Source: a virus | Strand: one strand, 5' to 3' | Length of the DNA stretch: 48,072 bases | Virus record (IMG/VR): IMGVR_UViG_3300031673_000087 | Coordinates: 1-48,072 of that record | Shown here: positions 39,433 to 48,034 of the stretch, in pieces | Layout of the letters: each line of letters begins with the position of its first letter | Position numbering within the stretch: the stretch's first letter is position 1 | Program-made: the position numbers and the translations under genes | The notes under the pieces: generated by a model | What the model was told of the DNA's origin: nothing | Seen by the model: only the letters and a program-made list of their open reading frames with translations | Database searches by the model: none

Positions 39433-40746
39433 TTAACGAGATGCAAGTTTAATGAATGCACTTTGTGTATTGTCTCCTTTATATGGAGTTATTGCTGATT
39501 CATATAAAGGTTGACCATTTACACGGTATACAAATCTCAATATCGATTCATCATAGAGAAATCTAACATGAATCGAGCTTGCCTGTTGTATACCACCCTT
39601 GTCGATTGTGATATATTTGCTCATATCAACGAGCATAATATCACCGACTGTTCCGAGTGTTTCCGCCTGTTCAATCGGCGTAATCGGTCTACCAAGTAAT
39701 GACCCAAAGGGTGCATTAGAAAGTCCGCCCGCCGGAATAAACATCGGCACTCCACCAGCACCAACCGAATGGCTAAGCTGGAAAATCTGAGGCCAGCAAT
39801 CCTGATTAATAAGCCATTCAGAACGTGGCAAAGAACCCGCAAACATTCTTGCATACATCTTTTCAATATTCTCAGCTTTTATAGTTGTTGCTGTTTGATT
39901 CGTCTCTTTCCCAACTGAAATTGTGCAACCGGCACTCTTAATACCAAGTGGCTGTCCTACACCCGTGCCTTCAAAAATAGCGCAATCAAGTTTAAACCCG
40001 ATTTCTTCACGGAATCCTTCAGTTACCCATGCTTCAAGAGCTGTAGTATCTTCGATAAGCTCATCAGTCAGATAAACAAGACCGATAAGTTTCTGGAGAC
40101 TAAGTTCCATTACACGGAATTTGGGATCACTCTTTGTTTTCAGAGCAGCTTCGGCCGCCCAGTAACAACGAATACCGCCCCACCTGTAACCGTCTTTTCT
40201 GCTTGTTTCGTCTATACCATAGCCTTTTAAGCTATTGGCAGTTGCAGAAATCGGCATACGCTTTACTTTTCTGGAAAGTATACCAGTTTCATGAGCTACC
40301 TCTACAAGTTTGCCGGCGAAATCCTGTTGAATTAAATATCCACCATCGCTTGGCACACCTTCGCTCATACCGGACGCTCTCTGCTCTATCAATCTTTTAT
40401 CAACAGGGCCGACAGCGGCTTGTCCTACTATCTTACCGGCATAAACTACGGCACTCATAAAATCACCCATAGACTTAAAGCGGTTTTCCCCTCCACCGTC
40501 TGGATTACCTTGAATATTTTCCAGATAAGGTTTTGAGGTCGGCTCTTTGAGAAAATCACCTGTTTTCCGGATACGTTCCTCCGTGGAAATCTTTTCAGAA
40601 AGCTCATCAATCTCATCTAAGATTTTAGTAGCTTCCTCGATTTCCTCTTTGGTTTTATCACGTTTTTCCTTTTCACAAGTTTTTTTCATCTCATCGAGCT
40701 TTTCCCACTTCGCAGTCCTTTCACCTATAAGCTCTTCTGTATTCAT
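39433..40746 (-). CDS. HK97-fold major capsid protein
   Basis: A 437-residue protein. The first about 100 residues are a charged coiled-coil delta/scaffold domain (LDEMKKTCEKEKRDKTKEEI). The HK97 core follows: LIQQDFAGKLVEVAHETGIL, LVYLTDELIEDTTALEAWVT, FEGTGVGQPLGI, SEWLINQDCWPQIFQL, GRPITPIEQAETLGTVGD and a C-terminal VRFLYDESILRFVYRVNGQP. The order protease then capsid agrees. ATG 40746 follows GAGGTTTAAA. Confidence 0.92.
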   Translation of the reverse strand: MNTEELIGERTAKWEKLDEMKKTCEKEKRDKTKEEIEEATKILDEIDELSEKISTEERIRKTGDFLKEPTSKPYLENIQGNPDGGGENRFKSMGDFMSAVVYAGKIVGQAAVGPVDKRLIEQRASGMSEGVPSDGGYLIQQDFAGKLVEVAHETGILSRKVKRMPISATANSLKGYGIDETSRKDGYRWGGIRCYWAAEAALKTKSDPKFRVMELSLQKLIGLVYLTDELIEDTTALEAWVTEGFREEIGFKLDCAIFEGTGVGQPLGIKSAGCTISVGKETNQTATTIKAENIEKMYARMFAGSLPRSEWLINQDCWPQIFQLSHSVGAGGVPMFIPAGGLSNAPFGSLLGRPITPIEQAETLGTVGDIMLVDMSKYITIDKGGIQQASSIHVRFLYDESILRFVYRVNGQPLYESAITPYKGDNTQSAFIKLASR

Positions 40747-40757
40747 TTTAAACCTCA

Positions 40758-41453
40758 TTATTTCTTAATTTTTAGTTGTGTTTCTTTAATACGCAAATTC
40801 AGGTTGTCATTTGCGAGCTTCTGCTTCGCAATTTCTTCCTCTTCGGCAAGCATCTGCTGTGCCGGCACTTCTTTTTCCTTATTAAAATTCTCAAGTGACC
40901 TTAATGCCACAGATGTATCTGGATATGCAGGATATGTCACGGGTGACACATCGAGTAAATCAACCTCGACAAGTGTTCTTTCCGCAGACCCATCTTTTTT
41001 GTATACCCAATCATCTTCTATTGTGCGGAATGCAAAACTTTGTTGTGTTATATCACCACGCTCTATGGAAACCATTATATCCCGTGCGTTCTGTGTGTCC
41101 GGCGGAATGACTTCCATAAACAGTCCGGTATCATCTTCTTTTAGTTTCAATGTCTTGGCTTTTGTCCTGCCAAGAACGATATTCGGATCGTGATTAAACA
41201 ATGCCCGTATATCGCTTTTCTTAATTGTTTTCTCAAAAGCACCGGGATTTATTTTCTCACGGAATCCCATTAAATCAGATGACCATTTATCAAATACCGC
41301 AGCATACCCGACTATCTTTTTCACTCCATTTTCATCTGCAGCTACACGCAGTTCGGTCGTTATATTCCTTTTTTCGATATGTTCTATCTCACTGTCCCCT
41401 TTTTTATTTCTTCTGTTTCCTATTTTATCCAAAATAAAATTAGTTGAAAGCAT
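40758..41453 (-). CDS. HK97-family prohead protease
   Basis: A 231-residue U35-type serine protease: IVGYAAVFDKWSSDLMGFRE, KINPGAFEKTI, ALFNHDPNIVLGRTKAKTLK (catalytic His in NHD) and ERGDITQQSFAFRT (catalytic Ser), followed by LLDVSPVTYPAYPDTSVALR. It cleaves the capsid delta domain and itself. ATG 41453 follows a GGGGG run; a start 16 codons upstream is inside the preceding gene. A charged helical C-terminus may act as scaffold. Confidence 0.9.
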   Translation of the reverse strand: MLSTNFILDKIGNRRNKKGDSEIEHIEKRNITTELRVAADENGVKKIVGYAAVFDKWSSDLMGFREKINPGAFEKTIKKSDIRALFNHDPNIVLGRTKAKTLKLKEDDTGLFMEVIPPDTQNARDIMVSIERGDITQQSFAFRTIEDDWVYKKDGSAERTLVEVDLLDVSPVTYPAYPDTSVALRSLENFNKEKEVPAQQMLAEEEEIAKQKLANDNLNLRIKETQLKIKK

Positions 41454-42186
41454 CACAAAACCCCCTTTTTTCTCTGTTAATAACCCATTCGGGTACACCA
41501 ATCATTGCTGCAAATTTTTTCCAAAGCTTTTTGCTGTCATCTTTCCCAACTCTGTTTTTGAGAGGGATTTTTGAGATGTAGTTCACAATTGGTTCATGAA
41601 GAAATATCCAATCTATATTCACACCTACCTTTTTAGCTGATTCGTACATAGGAGATAAATGTTTCTCTTCAAGCCGATTCCAAAAATATTCAAACGCTAT
41701 ATCTATTTTTGGAAATTCTGTATTCCTGTGACTATGCCACCAATAACCACCCATTAGCTCATCTATCCCATCTGTAGCTAAAAGAAATTGGGAGAAACAA
41801 GAAACAAACTTTAAGGCAAGATATACTGAACTATCTCCTGGAAATTTATCCTTTATTAATTCTCTTGCTACAGAGATATTTCTTTTATCTGGAATCCATA
41901 TTTTTATATTTAAATCTTTTTCTTTCGCTAATTTTATAGCAGAAAAAACATCAGGGTGTTCACAGGAACTACCAATCGTAAAACATGTTATCCCTGGTTT
42001 AATTTCTTTCAAAAGAAGCGCAAGAATAGAACTATCAACTCCTCCGCTTAAAAGCATACTCGGATTTTTAATATCTCCCATAGATTCCTGAATTTCGTGC
42101 TTCAGAATTACATAGAGTTCATCTAAATCGTAAGGTTCTGGGCTAATCTTCCAATTGCCTATTTGCGCAGGGTATCGTCTCGCCAT
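41440..42186 (-). CDS. Asparagine-synthase-like PP-loop enzyme lacking the glutaminase domain
   Basis: A 248-residue protein. PSMLLSGGVDSSILALLL is the ATP-pyrophosphatase PP-loop (SGGxDSS) and ATDGIDELMGGYWW is the Asn_synthase signature; REKRGFCDAF at the end also fits the family. The N-terminal glutamine amidohydrolase domain of AsnB is missing, so it must use ammonia, a partner or a different substrate. Located directly before the prohead protease, it may adenylate and amidate a carboxyl group on a sugar or virion component. ATG 42186 follows AGGAGG. Confidence 0.75.
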   Translation of the reverse strand: MARRYPAQIGNWKISPEPYDLDELYVILKHEIQESMGDIKNPSMLLSGGVDSSILALLLKEIKPGITCFTIGSSCEHPDVFSAIKLAKEKDLNIKIWIPDKRNISVARELIKDKFPGDSSVYLALKFVSCFSQFLLATDGIDELMGGYWWHSHRNTEFPKIDIAFEYFWNRLEEKHLSPMYESAKKVGVNIDWIFLHEPIVNYISKIPLKNRVGKDDSKKLWKKFAAMIGVPEWVINREKRGFCDAFN

Positions 42187-42463
42187 CCGCAATTGCCTCC
42201 TCATTAGACCAATAGATATCTTGGTCATCCTTTAAACCAGTCAAACAATGATGTATCTTTCCATCATCCCCTTTAATGTGATTTATCTCGTATAGGTTTC
42301 CCAAATGGTCAACCATAAAACAATGATGAATTATCTCTTCTCCAGTATCCCCGTCAACATGAATATGATGAATCAGATATTCCCAATCCTCAAGCCCTTC
42401 TCCTTCTTCTGCTTTTAGTCTATTCAAAAAAGACTCGACTCTTTCTCTCAATTTTTCTTCCAT
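42143..42463 (-). CDS. Hypothetical acidic His-rich protein paired with the PP-loop enzyme
   Basis: A 106-residue acidic protein with paired histidines (YLIHHIHVDGD, EIIHHCFMVDH, KIHHCLTGL). The repeated HH/HHC spacing hints at metal binding. It overlaps the PP-loop gene by 44 nt, so the two are co-translated and may act together. ATG 42463 follows AGAAGGATAATAAA. No known family. Confidence 0.5.
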   Translation of the reverse strand: MEEKLRERVESFLNRLKAEEGEGLEDWEYLIHHIHVDGDTGEEIIHHCFMVDHLGNLYEINHIKGDDGKIHHCLTGLKDDQDIYWSNEEAIADGETIPCANRQLED

Positions 42464-42483
42464 TTTATTATCCTTCTGTATAT

Positions 42484-42522
42484 CTATTTTCTTTTCTTCT
42501 TTTTCCCTTTTCCGCAAGGCAT
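42484..42522 (-). CDS. Possible 12-aa Lys-rich micro-protein
   Basis: AAAGGAGATAAG, an excellent ribosome site, precedes an ATG opening 12 codons (MPCGKGKKKKRK). It is the first open frame after the terminator at 42547. Short basic peptides of this kind occur in phages. It could also serve as a leader that couples translation to the next gene. Confidence 0.35.
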   Translation of the reverse strand: MPCGKGKKKKRK

Positions 42523-42546
42523 CTTATCTCCTTTGGGCAAACAAAA

Positions 42547-42582
42547 AACGGCAATGTGATGGTGTGGCACCACACTGCCGTT
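42547..42582 (-). terminator. Factor-independent terminator after the portal gene
   Basis: AACGGCAGTGTG pairs with CACATTGCCGTT (12 bp, one mismatch), with an inner GGTG/CACC, followed on the minus strand by TTTTTTGTTTG. It lies about 55 nt after the portal-MuF stop. It would reduce readthrough from packaging genes into the PP-loop, protease and capsid genes, which would then need partial readthrough or another promoter. Confidence 0.75.
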
Positions 42583-42637
42583 TAATGTTTCTTAGCTATC
42601 GCACGCCTGCAGGACGCTTGACAGAACCCTTGTTATT

Positions 42638-44638
42638 TTAAATAATTGCTATTATTGTACATTCACATCCATCATGCAGAGGCGGATGACTCTTATTCTG
42701 ATAGGTGAGCATAGGACCGCTTCCGCCTTCGGGATTTAATTGTTCACCCTTATTAATAAAATCTCCCTGTATTCCGACTATCCTGCCATTCATTTCAATA
42801 CAATATGGACAGGGATGTATACCGGCAGCAATCCATTTCATGCTCATAACACCAGCAGTCAGATAAACAGCTTTAGAAAATGCCGAACTTGACTCGATAA
42901 CCTGTCTGCCCGCTTCTTTTTCCGGTCGTTTCTCCCGCCATTCTCCAACTCTTGCCAGTATTAATTCGGATACATCATCTTCTTTGGGGGTTTCCCTTAT
43001 TATTTTGTTTATCTGATTCTTAGAAGAATTTATATAGTTAAAAGAATAAACATTTTCATAATCTGCTACAAATTTCTCAAGTTCCGGTGTCATCTGTGGC
43101 TCATTACCTATTTCCTGATTCGCTTCTATTTGCACAACATCCGCATAAGCCATGAAAATTGACAGCATATTTTTCTCTATTGATTCAGGCATCTTCACAT
43201 AATAATCATTCAACCATTCAACAAAATCATTTGTTACACCATATTTAATATATTTTTTCACTGCCCGTGTTATCGCAATGTTTTCCATGCCAACAATTCG
43301 AGAAACAGCATCGGAGAATAAACGTTTATTCACTTCCGCAAGCCGTTTTCTACCTTGTATGGAACGTATTTGTATGGGTGTTATTATTCTAAAAGACTTT
43401 TCTTCCTTTTCATCTTTTTTTGTGAAAGTTGGCATCTGGGGACGTTCATCACCCACTTTTATCATATTAAGCGGTACATAATGTTCATCTCCGCCATCGA
43501 ATGGGTTTTTATCTTCGAGTTCACGAATATCGTTTTGCGAATAAGCACCTATCATGAACATCTTATTATAAAACTCTCCTCGTGATAATGTATCGCCTCT
43601 TAATATCCCATCCATATTATGTTTTGAGAAATATTTGCCTCTGTCTTTTTCAGGCAGAAGTTCACTGTCTATTTTCTGTTCCCAGTAAACAGCATGTGGC
43701 AGTATTGTATCTTTTGCCCATTCAATATCGAGATGTTCGATATTCGAGTATGTTGCTCTATCCAATAATCCAATTTTATTGGGCGGAACATCAAAAAGTC
43801 CGCATATATCCACTGCTTGAAAATTCCTTGTCTCAAGAAACTGTGCATCGTCAGGCGGTATACCGATTTGTTTCCATGACATACCTTCCTCAAGAATAAG
43901 CATGCCTAACATTTTAGCACCCGCTATTTGTTCACTCACGCTTTTCTTTATATTATCTCTTGCACCCTCGGTTAGTTTCCCAGGGTGTTCGAGAATACCT
44001 GTTGCTTTCGCTGCGTTACTGAAAAATTTACTGCCAAATTTCTCCGTTGCCTTAGCAAGTCCTAAACATTCTCGTGCCTGCGATATTCGGGAAAGTCCTA
44101 TAAATCCGTCAAGAGATAAATCCCTCAAATGCCAGACATCTTTTTGCTGAAAAGTTATCGTCTGCCCATCGTTCATTGTATATTCGTATGTTATTATTCC
44201 ATTATCACGTTTTGGCGTCATTCTGTCCGGCCTGAATGGCCACAATTCTATAATCTGTCCTAAACCGTTTCTTATTATCTGTGCATAAGCGTTGCCCCAC
44301 AAAAGATAATGTCCCTTCAATGTCTTTCTAAATTCTGTTGCGGTCATCTGTGGGTTTGCTCTAACATGGAGTATATACTGCAAATGATGATCTGGCGTTT
44401 TCTCTTTACCCCCATTCGGCAAATATTTATATATATTCAGAGGTAAAGTGCTTAATGTTTTGCTTATCTTGTCTACGCATTTAAAAACCGTTGTTATCTG
44501 TAAAGAATTTTCTTGTGTTATCTTCTGTCCTGCCGTTGAATATTCCCCCGGCGGATCATCACCTGCGAGGAACTCCTTGTTATGACCAGCCCACTCATCT
44601 TCTGACCGCTTTTCGTATATCCTCGCTAATAGTCCCAT
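42638..44638 (-). CDS. Portal protein fused to a MuF-like domain
   Basis: A 666-residue protein. Residues 1 to about 395 are an HK97-type portal (ITTVFKCVDKISKTLSTLPL, LWGNAYAQIIRNGLGQIIEL, GFIGLSRISQARECLGLA, ATGILEHPGKLTEGA, LDRATYSNIEHLDIEWAKDT). The last about 250 residues are a head-morphogenesis MuF/gp7-like region ending HPCPYCIEMNGRIVG and HPPLHDGCECTIIAI. Portal and MuF are usually separate genes; here they are one chain. It forms the DNA-packaging channel and its attached minor head domain. Confidence 0.88.
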   Translation of the reverse strand: MGLLARIYEKRSEDEWAGHNKEFLAGDDPPGEYSTAGQKITQENSLQITTVFKCVDKISKTLSTLPLNIYKYLPNGGKEKTPDHHLQYILHVRANPQMTATEFRKTLKGHYLLWGNAYAQIIRNGLGQIIELWPFRPDRMTPKRDNGIITYEYTMNDGQTITFQQKDVWHLRDLSLDGFIGLSRISQARECLGLAKATEKFGSKFFSNAAKATGILEHPGKLTEGARDNIKKSVSEQIAGAKMLGMLILEEGMSWKQIGIPPDDAQFLETRNFQAVDICGLFDVPPNKIGLLDRATYSNIEHLDIEWAKDTILPHAVYWEQKIDSELLPEKDRGKYFSKHNMDGILRGDTLSRGEFYNKMFMIGAYSQNDIRELEDKNPFDGGDEHYVPLNMIKVGDERPQMPTFTKKDEKEEKSFRIITPIQIRSIQGRKRLAEVNKRLFSDAVSRIVGMENIAITRAVKKYIKYGVTNDFVEWLNDYYVKMPESIEKNMLSIFMAYADVVQIEANQEIGNEPQMTPELEKFVADYENVYSFNYINSSKNQINKIIRETPKEDDVSELILARVGEWREKRPEKEAGRQVIESSSAFSKAVYLTAGVMSMKWIAAGIHPCPYCIEMNGRIVGIQGDFINKGEQLNPEGGSGPMLTYQNKSHPPLHDGCECTIIAII

Positions 44639-44641
44639 TTT

Positions 44642-44791
44642 TTATAATCTCGCTGTTAATATTCCTAATATTATTATTATTAAACCTGTAATACTATAAG
44701 CTAACCATGGTTTGAATAAATAAAATCCAATAAATAATGAAACAATACCTATAATTACTATTATCTCACTTATTCCTATCCATTTTCTCAT
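44642..44791 (-). CDS. 49-aa two-pass membrane protein
   Basis: ATG at 44791 overlaps the terL stop (ATGA). The product has two hydrophobic segments (IIVIIGIVSLFIGFYLF and YSITGLIIIILGILTA) separated by KPW. It sits between terL and portal, where a membrane protein is not expected. It could affect host envelope, entry exclusion or lysis. No family is recognised. Confidence 0.6.
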   Translation of the reverse strand: MRKWIGISEIIVIIGIVSLFIGFYLFKPWLAYSITGLIIIILGILTARL

Positions 44792-46359
44792 ACCATTATC
44801 AAACCTCTATTATCATATACACTCGTTGCGCCCCATTCTCTCGACATACGTTCCAATGCCATAATAAGCGCCACAATACCATCTATCTTTCCCTGTGAAT
44901 TTCTCTTGTCCGGTTTATAATTACCCGCCTCATCCATTTTCACCACAATATTGTCCATCATCCATCTTAATACCGGGTTATTGCCATGGTGTATTTTACC
45001 CTTCAGAACTTTGCTTTCAAAATCTTTTACAGGTGTTGCCATGCTGATAAAACCCATTCCCATGACCGCAACATTAGTGACCCCGGATAATTCGTCCTCC
45101 AATTCCATCGCAAGCTGATAACCCTGAAAAAGCCTATCTATATTCATGCTCTGCAGGTTAAATTTCTTAGCATCTTCTAATATCTGTTTCTTTACAAAAT
45201 TATAATCTATCGCATTCCCCGGTGTTGTGAGTAAATAACCCTCTTGTTTCCATGTTCTGTATTGATTCTGATATTTATTGCTTGTTTCATAAAGTCTTTC
45301 TTCAGGACACCAAAACCGTGCCAAAACATCTATATCGTCCGAATCGCCATAAGGAAAAATCATTACCCACGCTGTTATATCACTCACTGCTGATAAATCC
45401 AGTCCGCCATAACATATTTTACCTATAAGATTCTCTTCATTTACTTCATCTTTTACCCTATCCCAGAGTGCAAGGTCGATCCACCGTGTTGATTGCTGTG
45501 TCCATTGATTTAAACGTAACCGTCTGAATGTATTTTGTTTCGCCGGGATCTCTTTCGCCTCCCGGTATGCGGTTCTCACTTTTTCGATGTCAATTATTTT
45601 GTCCATGCTTGGATTGACTTTATACCAGTTTTCTTCACTTTCCCAATTTTCACTCTCCGGTAAACCGTAAACAACGGAATAGAAATGCGGATCATCTATT
45701 ATTTCTTTTCTAACTTTCTCCGCATATTGATGTATTTCCCAGCATATTGATTCCCTGTCATACCCGGCTGTTGTAATAGCAAAAATAAGTTGTTGTACTC
45801 TTGCATCTCCCGAACCTTCTGTTAATACATCCCATAAATCACGTTTTGCCTGCGTATGCAGTTCGTCAAATATCACTCCATGAGTATTAAACCCATGTTT
45901 GTTTGGAACATCGGCACTCAACACATGATAAAAACTGTTTGTAGAAGGTACTACAATCCTTTTTCGTGAATCTATAATCCTGCAATTATCATCAAGCGTT
46001 TTATTGTATCGTACCATCTGTGCCGCAACATCAAAAACAATAGCAGCCTGTTCTCTATCTGATGCTGCACTATAAACTTCTGCTCCGGGTTCACGGTCTG
46101 CAAATAAGAGATATAATGCTATTGTGGCCGCAAGTTCACTCTTACCATTCTTTTTTGGTATCTCTACATAACATTTTCTTATTATCCTGTGTCCATTTTC
46201 ATTAATAGTGCCAAATATTTTCCGTATAAGTTCATCTTGCCAATCAAAAAGAATAAAGGGTTTGCCTGCCCATTTGCCTTTCGTATGTTTTAATTGCTGT
46301 ATAAAATCTACCGCATGTTGCGCCCTGTGTTCAGGATTTAAAAAATCATAGTTATTCAT
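44788..46359 (-). CDS. terL: Terminase large subunit
   Basis: A 523-residue packaging ATPase-nuclease. YVEIPKKNGKSELAATIALY (Walker A), GVIFDELHTQAKRDLWD (Walker B), LIFAITTAGYDRESICWEIH (coupling motif), then the nuclease domain ICYGGLDLSAVSDITAW (first metal Asp) and QGKIDGIVALIMALERM. It matches the HK97/P27-partner family. The ATG at 46359 (MNNYDFLNPEHRAQH) overlaps the wecB stop by 8 nt; a longer frame upstream would lie inside wecB and is rejected. Confidence 0.93.
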   Translation of the reverse strand: MNNYDFLNPEHRAQHAVDFIQQLKHTKGKWAGKPFILFDWQDELIRKIFGTINENGHRIIRKCYVEIPKKNGKSELAATIALYLLFADREPGAEVYSAASDREQAAIVFDVAAQMVRYNKTLDDNCRIIDSRKRIVVPSTNSFYHVLSADVPNKHGFNTHGVIFDELHTQAKRDLWDVLTEGSGDARVQQLIFAITTAGYDRESICWEIHQYAEKVRKEIIDDPHFYSVVYGLPESENWESEENWYKVNPSMDKIIDIEKVRTAYREAKEIPAKQNTFRRLRLNQWTQQSTRWIDLALWDRVKDEVNEENLIGKICYGGLDLSAVSDITAWVMIFPYGDSDDIDVLARFWCPEERLYETSNKYQNQYRTWKQEGYLLTTPGNAIDYNFVKKQILEDAKKFNLQSMNIDRLFQGYQLAMELEDELSGVTNVAVMGMGFISMATPVKDFESKVLKGKIHHGNNPVLRWMMDNIVVKMDEAGNYKPDKRNSQGKIDGIVALIMALERMSREWGATSVYDNRGLIMV

Positions 46360-47428
46360 TGATAAAACCGGTTTCAAGAATATTAATAATTTTGTCTGCT
46401 GCATGACCATCGCCATACAATAATCCCTGACTACCATTGATTTTATGTGAGCCGGAATAATCTTTATATAATATATTCCAGCCACTTTCCACTGTTTCTG
46501 TCCACTCGGTTTCTTCCCGCAAGGTAATACAGGGAACTTTGAGCCAATAGGCTTCTTTTTGCATTCCTCCTGAATCAGTGAGAAGAAGTTTGCTGTTTTT
46601 TAATAACATTATCGAATCAAAATAGCTTACAGGATCAATAATTTTTATATTATCGGCAAATGTATGTTTTATAAAATAATCATTATAAATATTCATACTT
46701 CTGGGATGCATCGGGAAGATGATTTCTTTATCATTTGCCACACTATTAACAAATGAAATTATTTCCTTGAACTTTTCTATGTTGTCTGTATTTTCGGGAC
46801 GGTGAATAGTGAGCACCCCATATTCCTTTTCCCGCAATCCTAAGCTATCGATAATATCGGATTTCTTCTCAGCGATTTCTTTTGCGTTGAGTAAAACATC
46901 ATACATGACATCGCCGGTATTAATCCCGTTAGTAATTCCTTCTATTTTAAGTTGCTTTACAGCATTCTCGCTCGAGCAAAAAAGATATGTCGATATGTGG
47001 TCGGTCAATATTCTATTTATTTCTTCTGGCATATATTTATTAAAACTTCTCAAACCAGCCTCCACATGAGCAACAGGAATATGAAGTTTTACTGCAGCAA
47101 GCATACCCCCAAGTGTTGAGTTTGTATCGCCATATACAATTACAACATCGGGTCTTTCCTCAAACAAAACCTCTTCTGTTTTCTTAAGGATTTCTGCGGT
47201 CTGTCTCCCATGAGTGCCGGAACCAACACAAAGGTAATAATCCGGGACTTTCATGCTGAATCCATCAAAAAATATCTTCGACATATTGTAATCATAATGC
47301 TGACCCGTATGAACCAATACATCGTTAATTCTGGCATCTGTTTGTATATTAAAACGCACAATAGCATTTGATATTGGAAAGTATTTGATAAATTGAGGTC
47401 TTGCTCCAACAATATTGATTATCTTCAT
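46352..47428 (-). CDS. wecB: UDP-N-acetylglucosamine 2-epimerase (non-hydrolysing)
   Basis: A 358-residue enzyme with the full WecB signature: NIVGARPQFIKYFPI, VLVHTGQHYDYNMS, VIVYGDTNSTLGGMLA, VAHVEAGLRSFNKYMPEEIN (PEExNR), LTIHRPENTD, FPMHPRS, LLLTDSGGMQKEAYWL, TLREETEWTETVESGW. It converts UDP-GlcNAc to UDP-ManNAc, a precursor for surface polysaccharides. It lies between terS and terL and overlaps terL by 8 nt. ATG 47428 (AGGAAAG upstream) is used; an in-frame start 19 codons earlier falls in a hairpin element. Confidence 0.93.
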   Translation of the reverse strand: MKIINIVGARPQFIKYFPISNAIVRFNIQTDARINDVLVHTGQHYDYNMSKIFFDGFSMKVPDYYLCVGSGTHGRQTAEILKKTEEVLFEERPDVVIVYGDTNSTLGGMLAAVKLHIPVAHVEAGLRSFNKYMPEEINRILTDHISTYLFCSSENAVKQLKIEGITNGINTGDVMYDVLLNAKEIAEKKSDIIDSLGLREKEYGVLTIHRPENTDNIEKFKEIISFVNSVANDKEIIFPMHPRSMNIYNDYFIKHTFADNIKIIDPVSYFDSIMLLKNSKLLLTDSGGMQKEAYWLKVPCITLREETEWTETVESGWNILYKDYSGSHKINGSQGLLYGDGHAADKIINILETGFINE

Positions 47429-47454
47429 ATTTATAATTCTTTCCTGTTTAGGAT

Positions 47455-47502
47455 GGGGCTGAAGCGCCGGCATTAGGCTCACCACACCTATACTTCAGCC
47501 CC
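47455..47502 (-). promoter_or_regulatory. Hairpin element closed by GGGGCTGAAG/CTTCAGCCCC
   Basis: A 10-bp perfect stem encloses 28 nt with inner TAGG/CCTA. It is preceded by CAGCC/GGCTG (6-nt loop). It fills the terS-wecB gap and ends about 26 nt before the wecB start, ahead of AGGAAAG. It lacks a U tract. The closing stem is shared with elements at 4679 and 11135. Confidence 0.5.
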
Positions 47503-47527
47503 GCAGCCTGCTGTGGCTGGCTAAATA

Positions 47528-48034
47528 TTATCCTGTCATACCAATTATATCTCCCATCAGGTCTTTCGATTTCTTCTTTAAACCTGATTGTAGTTTTGGT
47601 CTCGCTACCGGTGATAAGCCAAGTTCACTTGCATACATTCTTAATTGCTGTAATACATGTCTTGCCTCCACAACAGCAGGATTTATCACTTTCTTGGTCA
47701 AGAATACATCACCTTTCTTGTTCAAATACTCTATTTCGATAAAAATGCCGTCAGTTTTGATATTCTGTTCTAATTCTACCCATCTGGCATAGTCCTGGCA
47801 GTAACCCGCAACCACAACCATGTCTAATTGTGATATTATCCCGACAACCTCAAGTTCCCTCGTGATCCTATCCCACTCTATCTTTGCAATATCAGAAAGA
47901 TGTGGTGGACATGGAGGAATATCAATCATAGGCTCCGGTTCAAGCTCATTCAATGGTCTTTTGCCCGGATTACCCTCTAATCTCTTAATGTTTGTCGGTT
48001 TTGGCTTTCTTCCTGGCACTTTCATCAACTCCAT
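47528..48034 (-). CDS. terS: Terminase small subunit (P27 family)
   Basis: A 168-residue protein: KVPGRKPKPTNIKRLEGNPG, PPCPPHLSDIAKIEWDRITR, VVAGYCQDYARWVELEQ, NPAVVEARHVLQQLRMYASE and LGLSPVARPKL are the P27-type small-terminase blocks. It binds phage DNA and recruits the large subunit. The ATG at 48034 has no ribosome site; the second ATG (48025) has GGAG only 3 nt upstream, so the true start is uncertain by three codons. Confidence 0.9.
   Translation of the reverse strand: MELMKVPGRKPKPTNIKRLEGNPGKRPLNELEPEPMIDIPPCPPHLSDIAKIEWDRITRELEVVGIISQLDMVVVAGYCQDYARWVELEQNIKTDGIFIEIEYLNKKGDVFLTKKVINPAVVEARHVLQQLRMYASELGLSPVARPKLQSGLKKKSKDLMGDIIGMTG

Noticed and set aside
47455-47502. terS-wecB hairpin as a terminator
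   Set aside because: The stem is strong but is followed by ATCCTAAACAGG rather than a U tract, and terL downstream must still be transcribed.
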